NCBI GenBank assembly: GCA_030762175.1
Contig: CM060840.1
Span: 37,536,501-37,600,500, forward strand
Direction of reading: 5' to 3'
DNA: 64,000 bases
Source of the DNA: Metallyticus violacea
Taxonomy: Eukaryota; Arthropoda; Insecta; Mantodea; Metallyticidae
How positions within the stretch are numbered: position 1 is the stretch's first letter; the number at the start of each line of letters is the position of its first letter. The notes under the pieces were generated by a model. It made no database searches and was not told the DNA's origin. It saw nothing but the letters and a program-made list of their open reading frames with translations. This document shows, piece after piece, positions 45,770 through 57,125 of the stretch. Both the position numbers and the translations under genes were made by a program.

Positions 45770-48700
45770 AGTTCCATTTCTTTGCCATAAATTGCGAACA
45801 CTTGTAGTTGCCTCCTGATTTGTAGACAGGCGTATTGAATTTTTTTTTTATAATGTTCGTACTTATGCTCTAAAACTCAAAATTCACAGGATTTTAGATA
45901 AAGGTTTTGGGTTACGTGATCTTCACGTGCTACCGATAGAACGATGTAACCTAGTAAGCTTGATCGCACACTTGTTAACACTAAATATTCAGGCCAGATG
46001 GATAGGCATAGGTCGCGCATTTGCTCCCATTTTCTATTTATTTTTCATTTCAGGGCAGGGGGATAGGAGAGATTTAACTTTTTTGTTTAAATACCACTCC
46101 ATGATGCAATTGTGGAAGCTGTTTAAACGATGCGCACTACTGGGATCATGTTGAGATCGTAATGAGAGGAGATGAGGCCTGCGTTTAAAAAGGAGGTGAC
46201 GGTTTTAAGCCTTTCATTTAATGCACTGTGAACAGAACATAACATTTACCCCGAAACGAAGAGTTTTCAAATCTATAAAAACAATAAAACAAAGTTTACT
46301 TAATTTTTATGCCGTTTCTGAGGTTTTGCCCATATTTTTTTAACATTCTGTATAATGGACAGCAAATATGTCCATTACTAGTCTAGGACCGTAGAAGTAT
46401 TTACAGACTAAGAAATAAAGTTTGCATTTTGCAGTGGAATGGAGACTATTGTGTAGTCTGAATTTATGGGACAGTGCGGATCTAAAACTAGGTCCAATGT
46501 GTTTGTTCTCTCTGAGCAGTCCTGCATACCGTGTAGAACGAAATCCACCTGCTAGATATTTAATGGATAGCTGTATATAATGCATCATATAATTTCGAGC
46601 GTAAGTGGAATAATTGCTCAATGCTTGCCTGATGAATGTTACAATTTATGAAGCATTTCTAGCTGCTATTTAAATAATTAATACGAGCTTCATTTACTCT
46701 AATAACTTAGTGCACATCACGTTATTTACATGAGCTATGCTATTGTTGAACTGAGGTTCAACATTTGGAGAAGCAAATGTGTGGTTGACAAGCTGGAAGA
46801 GTTTAGTTCATAATTGGGGAAATGAAACCATCATTAATATTACTTTATAACATAACAATAATTGTAGATAGAAATACAGAGTGACCAGCAAGTAAATGGA
46901 CAGCATAATAGATTACTATTGCAGCACAATATACTCTTTGAAAAGCGTTTAAGGGTCTACAAGATATTATGTATTATATTAAAATCCACTTTTTATAATA
47001 TTGTTCAACTCTTCAACTCATATTAGCCATTCTTATTAACATAATGTATTTTATATAGAAATTATTTGTAAGGAGAATAATTTTTTTCTTTTTAATCATT
47101 CAGCGGTACAATTTTTATTTTGCATATACCACGGAGAATATTCGTCAGTTGTTACTACTTTGCAGCTAATCAATGAACTCACACTTTTGTTATATGCTCT
47201 CTCATTCACATACTTCTGTTCAGTTGTCAAGTTTAACATCTATCCAGAAAGAAAGGATTAAAAAGCGCATTTAAGTTAGATAATAATGTTATACATAGAA
47301 ATTTAAATAATTTAGCATACGCTCCAAGACTGTTATTACAAAAGTAAACTCGAGTTAAATCTATTTGCAGTATTTATGTTATCTCTACATCGATACACTT
47401 AAATACGCAGTTTTCAGATGAAATTTTATTCTTAAAAATAAACATTTGTTTGTTGCTTGAAAACCGTATATGGTCAGGATCTGTAAATAGCTATTTCATT
47501 TAATTCTTAAATTTCAATCTAAAAACAGAACTTTCAAGTTTCATTAGTAACACGTTTACGTTTTTCATAATAAATCAATTGCAGGAAACTTTCGGATACT
47601 TAGAATAAATATTCTAAAAGGAAGTTATTGATATTATTTCTAAATGGCATCCCATGTCCCATTCGTATCTTCTTAAATAAAAATTTTATATCAAAACAAA
47701 TACTTAATTTGTTTTACAGAAGCGTTTGTTACAATTAAAGCAGTTTACTGAAAAAGGGTACATAAGTATAAATCGTGTTTTTATTTATAGATGCAAAAAT
47801 GTTTAATTTTAATTTCTCTTAAAAAAAAAAGAATGCATTTAGACAAATAATGCATTTATATAAATTAACTTTGCCCATTATTAGCACAAGTGTGCTAAGT
47901 TGTATTATATTGATTGCAGAATTTTTATATAATTTAATATTTAAGTTGCTATGGGCCTCTTGTCGAGAGAACAAGATAATTAATAGGCAGATGTATAATT
48001 GTCTGAACAAGAAAATAAATAGTGCAATCAACGAATGAGCTGTTAGCTGCTAAACAGTATGGATAGCGATTTTCTTTATATTTCCATTCAAAACCAAAAC
48101 GTTCAAAGAATATAAATGAATACAAACAAAGTTGAATACATCTGTCGTCTTTAACGACCGGAGTCTTGAAATATGGCAGGATATGTTATGAATGCTAAAG
48201 GAGAAATATGCAAGGAATGTGTATAGTGAAAATTGTCGATGTATATAAAGAATCCTTGAGGAAAGTAATAATTCTGTGAGGAAAAATAAACATGATATAA
48301 TGTGTGTCAATGAATGTGGATGTGATGGGGATGAAAATTATTCTACAGCACCACATTCATGGACAGAAAGTGCTTGAAAAATGCGGTTCTTTCTTTTTGT
48401 TTAAAATATTTTTTCAAATAATTTAACTTTTTGTTTATATTTAATTTATATTCCTTGTACTAATCAATTATAACTTTTAATTTGATTTCTTTTTTAGCGG
48501 AACTCTTTATAAAACTTTATTTCTAGGGGGCAGGAAAGAAAATCCACCCATTATATTAGAATCCGCTGTGTTTCATAATGAATCATATATAAATTTTTGC
48601 TGTTAGTACTCATGCCTATCCCAGATATTTGGTTACGCTATAGCGTCCGCGTGAAGCCCTTGGCGATAGAAGGGATTTCCTATAAATTACTCGCTTCCGG

Positions 48701-49300
48701 CTAAGCTCTGGGAAACTCTGAATTATATTTCTGCAATGCATGGAGTTTCTACGGTGGAGTTGATTAACGGAGTTCGCACTTCTGTTTTATATACAGTTTG
48801 CTCTTCGCCCACTGACGTATCTCTATTTCCTTTTAACTTCTGGGAACGTGTGTTTATAAATTTACATAGTCACGAGTGTGTATTTAGGGCAATCTATTCC
48901 ATTATAATTTTAATGTATTTGCTGATAAAAGCAAAGGGAGGATTTCAAGATAATCCCTCCCGTGTAACGTAGCAACATAGATATACCGAACAACTTAATT
49001 AGGTTCTTTGGAAATTAATTATAGTTTTAGGTTATTAATTTTTAATTACGCACATTCGGTTCGCAGAAACATTTCGTAATTATAAGCTGATAATGTGTAT
49101 TACAAAATTTATACCGATTCCATTAGAAAGAATGACTCAAAATCTCCCCCTTTTTGAATATCATGAAATGTATAATTGCCTACAAGAGCAATAGATGGAA
49201 CCATAAGCCAAACCGCTGCTTATATTGGCTACCACTCTTTCGCTAATCATTTGTTGTATTTCTCGATTTGAAGCACATTTTTGAGCTCTTTAAATATTTA
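45770..49300. other. AT-rich intergenic DNA
   Basis: Possible solitary transposon ends are TTTTTTAACATTCTGTATAA (about 46336) and ACAGAGTGACCAGCAAGTAA (46878). 48600-48960 is less AT-rich and carries a 78-codon frame without a recognisable domain. No gene is supported. Confidence 0.35.
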
Positions 49301-49319
49301 GTGAGTTAATGACTATCCC

Positions 49320-49862
49320 CACAGGATCGTTGGAGTGTTTTGGAACACCATAGAACATAAGAGAGTAGCAGTTCAGCCTCCAGAAGATAGTTTCAACATC
49401 AGGCACCCAGTAAAAAGACTGTCGTGAAGTGGAAAAGGGATCCATATATGGTCAAAGTTCAGGGAAACAGCCTGTCAATGCAGACATTGTGGAACGCTTT
49501 ACGCAGTTCTAAGAAATCTGTGTGTAGAGCTAGCCTGCAGTTAAGCACACCTAAATTCACCGAGTTCAAGATCTTAAGTACTCGCCTCAGATTTCACCCT
49601 TTCAAACAGAACATTGCGCATAAGTTGAAACCTTATAATTTTCCAAAACTACTTGCCATTTAGTTCATCTTTAGAGCACGTTAGGCATGAGTGAGAATAT
49701 AGCATTAATGTCTGCAGCGTGACACATGGAACACACATTTAGTGTTTTTGAGGTCAGTTTTAAATTTCTCTTTTTAATGATGCTAATTTAACGTAAATAT
49801 AACTAACGAGAACGAAGCCTATATACGTTCATATTCACGGAGTGTTTCTGTGGACACCCTGT
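49320..49862 (+). mobile_element. internally deleted DUF4817-type transposon
   Basis: The frame 49424-49663 contains KKSVCRASLQLSTPKFTEFK and ILSTRLRFHPFKQNIAHKLK, with NADIVERFTQ in another frame just before. This is the second helix-turn-helix region of DUF4817-family transposases (V-RV---SPKKS-RRAS-QL, then KIL---L-FHPYK-Q---LKP). The catalytic core is missing. Near 49713 VCSVTHGTHI resembles the C-terminal DVCR-T-GAHI. The right end at about 49845-49862 is CTGTGGACACCCTGTAC, a typical terminal sequence. The left inverted repeat was not located. Confidence 0.7.
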
Positions 49863-49869
49863 ACTATGA

Positions 49870-50325
49870 ATATTATATACATTAAGTGTGACAAATTGTT
49901 TTAACTGTGTTAACACTGTGGTAAATAAGTTATATTAAGCTTCTGAAAATTATGTTGGAAAGAATGGATTTACATTTAACATTTTTGCAGCAATTCAAAC
50001 TCAGATACGACTGCTCAGAATTTTGTGGAGAAATGAGAAGATGCGCTGTTTAGCACTGGGTGGAGAAAAATGGTATTGAAGATATGAGCCTGGCAAATGA
50101 GAAAGATCAAGATCATAAAAAGAGAGTGTTGGTGATCAAATGAGGGATGAAACAAATTCTCTTCCAAATACTCATTAATTACTGAGAAACTCAGATTTGC
50201 ACCCTTAGACAAGTTATTTGACAAAAATTCGAAAGGATATAAATTAAATGAGCATTAGAAACTTCAATAAAATTAAGTACATATTTTACTGTTTTTGCAA
50301 AACAGAAGTGATCCATTATATTGTA
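49870..50325. other. AT-rich intergenic DNA
   Basis: Nothing assignable. Confidence 0.4.
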
Positions 50326-50330
50326 ACATA

Positions 50331-50805
50331 CATGGGGTTCAGGAGGTCCCGGGCTAAAATTCTCTGGGGTTGGCCTTAGTTCCCTCTGGTCACTTAGGCG
50401 AAAGCTGTGATGAACTGTTCCTTTCCAGGAATTTGCTGCTCTCCCATTTCACTACACTTCATTCGTTCGTTTATTGCAAGGTCAAAAAATACCAGACGAT
50501 GTAAACTGGTCTATATACGGTTTGCAGAGACTTGCGCTTGGAAGCTTTCTGATGTGAAAGCGGCCCTTCTGAGGAACTCAAATTCTTTGAAGGGAGGCTT
50601 CCGCTGGCGTCGAGATGCTCTGTGGAAAAAATTAGAACCCTCTTCTATATTCTGCCTCGCCATCCCTATATTCTAGCGACCGATGTCTTCTTCACTTCAC
50701 CCCTTCTTTCCCCTATTGAGGAGTGGACACAAAAGTCAGCTCTTGAGCATGACAGAAGATCTGAACCTGTATCCTTATCAATCGAAACCAAAATTCTATT
50801 GTAGC
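50331..50805 (+). repeat. SINE-B copy 2, lacking the A-box
   Basis: Begins GGGGTTCAGGAGGTCCCGGG with a decayed B-box (GGGCTAAAATTC), then CACTTAGGCGAAAGCTGTGA, GCGGCCCTTCTGAGGAACTC and TTGAGGAGTGGACACAAAAG, all shared with the copy at 55.1 kb. Two overlapping open frames inside it are incidental. Confidence 0.75.
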
Positions 50806-50809
50806 CTGA

Positions 50810-52010
50810 TATAAAAAGGAATAATTAAACAACAATCGCAAACAACAGGCACAGGTTCCCGAAACAACTTTTGCTCCGGCGAAAGGTTTTGTACGATAAT
50901 TTGCGGTTGGATTAATATTTCACAATTTTCTAAATCCTTAACAAATGTATCAAAAAGCGCAAGAAAACAAGACTCATTAGTTGGTGTAAAACAACAAATT
51001 CTGATTTATGATAATGTGTGGTAAAGGAACGCCCCAGAATATGAATTCACCTACAAAATAATAATAATTTATCAATTTTTCATCGATTGGTTATCACTAT
51101 TTAAAACATTGATAATTTGCTGAAGAAGTAACATAGCCCCTAAGACAGCATTTGGATATTTCCACTTTCCACTACTTTTTTTCAAAAACTTAAAATAAAA
51201 TATTTCATTCATTTGGAAATATATGCAGATGTGCAGATAAAAATTTCTATAAACAATGCTCTGTTGAAGCTTAAATTAAATGCTTAAATATCGGTATCGA
51301 GTATTTTTCCCCAAATTATTGCTGGTCAGATACCATCAGATCAAATCCGTCTCCAACCTGTTTCTCTACTCCCCTCATATTTATTTATACTTTTTAGGAA
51401 CAGTTGAATAACGGCGTAGGTAAAGTATTCCATCATAACGCCAAGTTTCTACTATTTTTAAATAGCTATTTCTTAGTCTTTTTTGTGTGAATAAATAAAT
51501 TTAACATATCGTGATTTAGTCCAGGAAAGGAATGTATATATTATAGCTAGAAGACATGAAAAAAGTCCATAAATTATTTAATATGAGGAACAAAATTTGG
51601 AAAAAAAAACTAATGTCGCTTATTAATGAAGAAAATAATCTTTCAAAATGGAAGAGTAATTTGAGAGTTAAATACAATATGATCAATTAGATTAGCTAAA
51701 AGCTATCACACTTACTTTTCCGTTTGTTTATATCACTTTTTACATTGCCTTTGTATCCGTCATAACATGAGCAATTGAGTTCTAATGTCAACTCACTTGC
51801 CGGTTAAGCATTAGAGTTTCACACACGGACGGCAGAGGGCCAGAGTCATAGACAGAAATGCAAAGCAAAGATTTGATCATAGGACAATGGCAACAATTTA
51901 AGTTAAAATTACTTTACTTACACCTAGATGAAGCATAATCCTTTATATTGAAACTAATGTCCATAAATATGAAAATAGCGTAGTTCAAATTTCTGCTTAT
52001 TTACTAGATA
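50810..52010. other. AT-rich intergenic DNA
   Basis: No gene or repeat family recognised. Confidence 0.4.
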
Positions 52011-52012
52011 TA

Positions 52013-52043
52013 TACAGAGTGTGCCAAAATTGTGTCCACACTT
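52013..52043. repeat. transposon terminal repeat
   Basis: TACAGAGTGTGCCAAAATTG, then TGTCCACAC, is the inward reading of a TGTGGACA-AATTTTGGCACACTCTGTA end, common in Tc1/mariner-like elements. No coding region is visible, so this is probably the left edge of a relic that includes the tandem duplication that follows. Confidence 0.45.
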
Positions 52044-52197
52044 TAACATACGTTATCTATGAGATGGACATTTGAAGTTGGATCGTGTTAGCAAGGTGCA
52101 GTAGAGGTGTTCTCAAAAGATAACATACGTTATCTATGAGATGGACATTTGAAGTTGGATCGTGTTAGCAAGGTGCAGTAGAGGTGTTCTCAAAAGA
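52044..52197 (+). repeat. perfect 77-bp tandem duplication
   Basis: Two identical 77-base units (52044-52120 and 52121-52197), each beginning TAACATACGTTATCTATGAG and ending TGTTCTCAAAAGA. No difference between copies is visible, so the duplication is recent or an assembly artefact. It lies just inside the transposon-like end at 52013. Confidence 0.95.
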
Positions 52198-52549
52198 TAA
52201 TCTCATTCAAATGAGCAGTATCACCACTCAGCCGACAGAAGTCTAAACAAAACAATCGAAAATTTAATAAGAAGTTTATGGACAATGCAGTTGGCTTCTG
52301 CCTATGTATGACTCTAAAGGATGTAGTGTATCGTTAAAAACCAGTTACCCTAGCGGCCATACTGGAGGAAACTCATCATACATAGCAGTCCCACTTGCTC
52401 AAGCATTAGTTCGCCGAAATCAGAAGGGTTTAGATGCTAATGATAAACGCTTTTGATTGTAAGTTGTATTCCCCTTCCACGACTTTAACGGCAGTAACTT
52501 ACTTACCAGCCACCGTTCCTTTCTTTGAAGTATATTATCAAAAATCTGC

Positions 52550-52925
52550 AGTCTTAAAAAGTGTTATTTTCATGGACTGTTTGACCTTAGTCTTTCAGAA
52601 GATGCTTCACTCTTCTTCTATCATTCCATTGTACTCGAAAAATAGATCGTAATAGAGGATCATAGTTTAGTCCCTTGTGACGATCGATTCCAATACTGCC
52701 TCCTCATTAAAACAAAAGTTAAAAAAACGTCTGACAACATTCCATGCGTACTTGCATCTGAACTGACGCAATCATCTTGCACTGTCGTTATACATATGCA
52801 AAAGGATGCGAAGCCCAGTTGCTTTAGAAAGCCCCAACATTGCAATGCTTTCTTTTGTTTTTAGATATGTTACCCATAACTTCCTCCTCGACAAGGGAGA
52901 TGTTTTCTTGGAAATAAAAAAGCAG
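52550..52925 (-). pseudogene. mariner transposase relic, middle part (same element as 53455-53660)
   Basis: Minus-strand translation: ENISLVEEEVMGN, LGLSKATGLRILLHMYND, NFCFNEEAVLESIVTRD, TMILYYD and KTKVKQSMKITLF. These line up with ENIALVEGEIM, the second helix-turn-helix, TGDETWILYYD (first catalytic D retained) and PPLKTKVPQS of the mariner at 43.5 kb. Stops and frameshifts abound. Its N-terminal part lies on the same strand at 53455-53660, beyond a block of tRNA-like repeats. The C-terminal catalytic part is not seen below 52550. Confidence 0.75.
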
Positions 52926-52984
52926 ATTTCAAAAATTCGTTTACGGAACTACCGTGTCTTCCAAGCACGAATTACGAATCTGTC

Positions 52985-53450
52985 TATCTGATTCTATATC
53001 CCGGAGATCTCTCTCTAAGGTTTCTATACTATGAGAGATTTATTGCTTAAGAAGCAATTACGATTACTTATGATAGGCTTCTAGTAGGCATCACTTACAT
53101 AGATTATATATGCATAATTTATTCCTTTACACTGGCCATGTGTATGCTATTAGTTGGAAATCGGTGACGTAGGGATTCAAATCACGGATCTTCAGCCTTC
53201 CGTGGTAGTGCCCTAACCAACTGAGTTACGTGTCTTTCTCTAAGCAAGGAACCACGGAGCTCTCTCCTCTTATTTTATATACCCTGGAAATCTCTCTAAT
53301 ATTTCTCTAACTATAAAAATAAATTCCTTATGAGGCGACTGGTAATGCTACGAGTAGTTGTTAACCCAGATTTCTAGATTAACCACGTACTATAAAGAAT
53401 TTGATTTATATTTAAAATTAGTTCTTTTACACTGGTCATGGCAGGACATT
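52985..53450 (-). repeat. tandem tRNA-like repeats (SINE-D), period about 285-300 bp
   Basis: One full unit plus parts. TTTACACTGG occurs at 53126 and again exactly 300 bases on at 53426. The segment CCCGGAGATCTCTCTC near 53000 recurs as CCTGGAAATCTCTC near 53283. On the minus strand the unit holds GTAACTCAGTTGGTTAGGGC (A-box) and TCCGTGATTTGAATCCC (B-box). It is related to the inverted pair at 45.35 kb. The block sits inside a mariner, separating its two coding pieces. Confidence 0.75.
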
Positions 53451-53454
53451 GGAT

Positions 53455-53660
53455 GAAAACTAACATGAAAATAAACACTTCCATCGGCCTATCCTCAAGT
53501 GGATCATCTTCAAAGGTCTCTCTCTACCTAAACGAAATAATTTTGACCACTCACTCACAGTAGAATGCGAAGGGGAAGTTTCTTCATGCACACTGTCAAG
53601 GCGTTGTTTAATATAACTGGATGAAAATCTTTCTTTAGTTAACATTTTCATCTGTTTTTA
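53455..53660 (-). pseudogene. mariner transposase relic, N-terminal helix-turn-helix
   Basis: The frame starts MKMLTKERFSSSYIKQRLDS, then SPSHSTVSEWSKLFRLGRE. After a one-base shift it continues TFEDDPLEDRPMEV. This is the mariner N-terminus: the EIK--L motif, SPS-STVKEW-KLF-LGRES-EDDPR-GRP. It joins in order, on the same strand, with ENISLVEEEVM at about 52900, across the SINE-D block. Confidence 0.8.
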
Positions 53661-53664
53661 ATAA

Positions 53665-55120
53665 TGAACATCTGGATGAGAATAATGTTATGGTTATTGA
53701 TTTTCATAAATATAAGAATAATTGTACCTTCTTGACAGTTGTTCTAAGAACGTACGCAAATACTTATGCTACAATATTTCGCTATTGATCAAAATTTAAA
53801 GGATATACAACATAAAAAGTATAAAAAACGCTTAAACAAACGGACGTTAAAATAAATATTTAATGTTTTAATATAAAATAAAAATAACTTGAAGTGGTAA
53901 CTAGACTGTAGTAGACTTTATATTTTGATTAGGCAGACTAGATTGGTAGTCTAAGCAGCTTGGAAATATTCTTTCCTCTGTAGAAACCGCAGGATATCTC
54001 CAAAGGAAAGCAGTAAAGAGTAATCTCAAATGGAGAAGTTTAAACAGGACAGATGAGCAGCGGACGAAGAAATATTACCGTCGTCTTGCCTACAGTTCTT
54101 TTTCTAAAAGTTGGAGCATGCTTACTTGTTTTAATTAGTGGACCCAAGGGATTAGCTTGGAGCAAAGTTAGATACTTGTCATTTATAGCGGTGTACTCCC
54201 TGGTCAAACACGCACTCTCTTGAGAACGCTCTTACAAAGGAGTTGAAAAGGGAAATTAAATTTATCGACTCCGTATATTTTTAGCAGTCCTTATTTCCTC
54301 AAAGCCAGAAATCTACAGGGACTCTGCCATAAACTAATTGGGATATCCAATTAAATTATATGCCTTTCTCAATTATGACAGAAAACGTCTAACTTTAAAA
54401 GAGAAAACAGTAAAACAGTAGCGCTTTACCGTATTACTCACTTTGTTGAATACGATTTCGGCAACATGATAAAAGTAGAAGCTTCTTAAGGTATTGGCTA
54501 CGCATGTAGCTTAAAATCAACTTAGCATTAAAAATGTTGAGAAAAATATAATTTAGGGTTAAAAATAAACGACAATTCACAAAATGGCTTGAATCGAACC
54601 CTCTACTTTTACTGTTGCTTTTGGTTTTAATACTAAAAAATCACCATCAGTGTCTAGGCAGAGGTCCTTAACGCAAAAGTTCGGCCCGTATCTATTTTCG
54701 ACCTACGTCCACAGCTGAGCGCAACGCGTGCTTGGCCAAGGTCACGTCATTAGCACGTGCTTCCCAGTCACTTCAGTTTATTATTTTTTATGTTATTATA
54801 GCTCCGTTGGCGGTAGAGATATCGGTATAATTCCATTTTTTTGTTTTACCACGTGCTATTATAGAGTATTGGTGTTCCAGTGTTATTAACCATGGAAGTT
54901 GGTAAAGTAAATTTTATTGCGGTGTATTATATTGAAACATCGCCAGTGAACATAAAAAAATAAAGTATACAATACAGTTCCCTATAATAACTCTATATTG
55001 TATAAGAACTTAAAGAAAATATCAGGACGATTGACAGAATTTTGGAAGCAAAGCTGTTGCGAATGAATGCAAATTTTATTAAAATATATCAGAAATGTGT
55101 GGTTTTAGACAGACATCACT
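53665..55120. other. no gene; possible old tRNA-like relic
   Basis: At about 54585-54700 the minus strand reads GCGTTAAGGACCTCTGCCTA and, some 80 bases on, GAGGGTTCGATTCAAGCC. These are A- and B-box-like sequences separated further than usual, perhaps an old SINE with an internal insertion. The GC-richer stretch 54680-54770 has no repeat match. Otherwise plain AT-rich DNA. Confidence 0.3.
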
Positions 55121-55130
55121 TTGTATAATG

Positions 55131-55605
55131 ATCAGGCGGTAACGATTAATACTCGCATCTGAGAGGTCCTGGGTTCAAATCCTTTGGAGTCGACCTCCTG
55201 ATCTTAGAATGTTTCGTGATATCCCCTGGGCGCTTAGGCGAATACTGAGAGGTATCTTTCCACAAATTTTCCGCTCTCCAACACCATTTCGATTTAATTT
55301 CTATAGTTCTGTTACAGAGTCGAAGTGCCAGGTAAATGAAGTAGGACTGGTGCAGTGTGACAGTAACTTGCGCTTTGTAAAGAATTTTATCCCGGCGCCT
55401 AGTATGGAAACATCCTTCCTGAGGAGTTAAAAGCCCTTGTAAACATTGTTGAAGACCCTGTTCACTTCCATGAATCACCGCCCGTAGATTCTAATCTTCC
55501 AGTGTTTCCCCCAGCTCCTCCGCTCCTCTCGGAGTTGTCCCCAATGGAGGCGTAAGCACAAACGACCGGTCGTGATCAAGATTGAAGAATCGAAATACTC
55601 TCCTC
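55131..55605 (+). repeat. SINE-B copy 3, best preserved
   Basis: The tRNA-like head is GATCAGGCGGTAACGATTAA (A-box), CTCGCATCTGAGAGG, and CTGGGTTCAAATCC (B-box, consensus-like). Then comes CGCTTAGGCGAATACTGAGA and a body shared with the copies at 11.9 and 50.3 kb, ending near CGTGATCAAGATTGAAGAAT. Overlapping open frames on both strands (55146-55478) are incidental. Confidence 0.85.
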
Positions 55606-55609
55606 CCCT

Positions 55610-56105
55610 CTAACAACCTTACAATTCACTTACAAGGACTAGTATAACACACATTAGTATACATTATGGAATGAAACTAATTTTGTATGCATACTAAGTA
55701 AAAATGTGAGAGATGCTTCCTAACCGAGGAACCAGCGACTACGCGATCTTAGCCGTGCCGCTTCCGTTCAGCTGCAAACGTAGCCCAACATGTTTATTAG
55801 TTATAACATTTCTCGTAAGTTTCTTTGTATAGAAGAACGCAAAAGTTACATTGCGATTACAGAGCTAAATTTTCTGCAACGTTTGCGCCAGGCGGAAGTG
55901 TGGATCTCACGCCTTGAGAATATATCTTGTATGGACTATGGAAAAAGAGGGGTTATTACTTCTTCGATCAAGAGGTGTGTCATGAGATTGACAACAGTAA
56001 GCAATAAACTTCATTTGATGGATTACTGGTTACTAGACGTAAGTTGATATCAGGTTTAATTTATTTAGAATATAAATCAGCCCCCGTTTCCCTTGGACAT
56101 CTATA
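55610..56105. other. no supported gene
   Basis: An 85-codon frame at 55790-56047 (MFISYNISRKFLCIEERKSY...) has no recognised domain. DNA from 55710 to 55980 is less AT-rich than average. The frame remains possible but unsupported. Confidence 0.3.
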
Positions 56106-56117
56106 GAACCTGTCCAT

Positions 56118-56402
56118 TTTTTTTATTGACGCTCTTTAACATCTCAGGTTATCAGCGTCCCATTCAACTCGGGGCGTGAAACGGCCGACAAATTTTGCTC
56201 AGAAGCATCTTCTTTCAGGCTTGAGGTTCTTTTTCGTGCCGTAAATGTACGACACGGGACACGGGGCTTTACTTCCCTTCCGAAGGAAGTCATACTTAGA
56301 GTTTTTTACGCCCGACAAAATCCATCGCTCCTGACCGGGTTTGAACCCGCCATCTTGGGCTTAGGAGACAAGTATGGTAACCACTACACCACCAGGACCG
56401 AC
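56118..56402 (-). repeat. SINE-A copy 4, full length with target-site duplication
   Basis: The reference copy. On the minus strand it has CGGTCCTGGTGGTGTAGTGG (A-box), GGCGGGTTCAAACCCGG (perfect B-box), then the SINE-A body with TGGATTTTGTCGGGCGTAAA, and the terminal stem GACGCT/AGCGTC followed by a T-rich run on the plus strand. A 12-base direct repeat GAACCTGTYCAT flanks it at 56106-56117 and 56403-56414 with one mismatch. The head looks most like a Gly/Asp/Glu-type tRNA. Confidence 0.95.
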
Positions 56403-56534
56403 GAACCTGTTCATAAAGGTAATTTTGAACATACTTTGCTGGTAAAGAGTTAAAAGATAATTGAACTATAATAACAATTTTGAAAGTAATATAAAGATTA
56501 AACATTGTTATAATTAATTTTCCCATTATAGTAC

Positions 56535-56690
56535 TTCTTAGGCTTTCACGGCCGGTGTTGTCATTAAAACAATTAAATTCTCCCGGGCTGTTTTGCCGTG
56601 GTCCATGGTTTAAATTACTACCATAGCTTTCACCAACTACTCCGGTTGGCATCTTCAGTGGACGAAGAGTAACACCTAACTCACACACCT
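56535..56690 (-). repeat. Penelope-like 3'-terminal sequence
   Basis: On the minus strand: CACTGAAGATGCCAACCGGA, GTAGTTGGTGAAAGCTATGG, and at the far end ACCGGCCGTGAAAGCCTAAG. The CTGAAGATGCC - stem - GTGAAAGC layout and the closing GGCCGTGAAAGCCT are patterns I associate with multicopy retroelement 3' ends, probably Penelope-like, in arthropods. A long minus-strand frame (56296-56688) runs through this and SINE-A, but is not a gene. Confidence 0.5.
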
Positions 56691-56699
56691 AATTACACA

Positions 56700-57110
56700 C
56701 TTTTTTAGCTTAAAAGCACTTGGACTGGAAGCATTTTTCCCCTATAAATGACAACTCTATTTTTGAAGATTATCTTCTTTTTTCTAATCTGCTAACTTTT
56801 TTAATTATCTTTGTTGTAACTTTCTTAGGGGATACGTTATTCAATATTTCATCTCTGTACATAAAGTAGTGTAATTTTATCTGGTTGAAACGAAGAGCAA
56901 ATCAGGATTCTTAAATGAAATGTATTTCAAGAGAAAATAAAGGATATTTAATTAAAATGTTGTAGTAATATAAAATAAAACATTTTTAAGAAATAATTCA
57001 CTGTGATTATTTGAATTACAATTTTGCTAAAGATATATTTCTTAAATTTCCATTTATACAATATATTATAAAACGGAAAGGAATATATTGCTAATATAAT
57101 TACTGTTCAG
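56700..57110. other. AT-rich intergenic DNA
   Basis: Nothing assignable. Confidence 0.4.
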
Positions 57111-57125
57111 CTCCCAAGAAGTCCG

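Noticed and set aside
46340..46621. 93-codon minus-strand frame
   Set aside because: Starts right beside a transposon-like end and shows no recognisable transposase motif.
50407..50804. Two overlapping plus-strand frames
   Set aside because: Inside SINE-B copy 2.
54585..54700. Sixth SINE family
   Set aside because: A- and B-box-like sequences are too far apart and no second copy exists here; left as a possibility only.
55146..55478. 110-codon minus-strand frame
   Set aside because: Entirely inside SINE-B copy 3.
56330..56400. Possible functional tRNA gene with perfect B-box
   Set aside because: It is the head of a full-length SINE with target-site duplications, and no acceptor stem closes it.
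56296..56688. 130-codon minus-strand frame
   Set aside because: It runs through a full-length SINE-A and a retroelement terminal sequence, so it is repeat read-through, not a gene.
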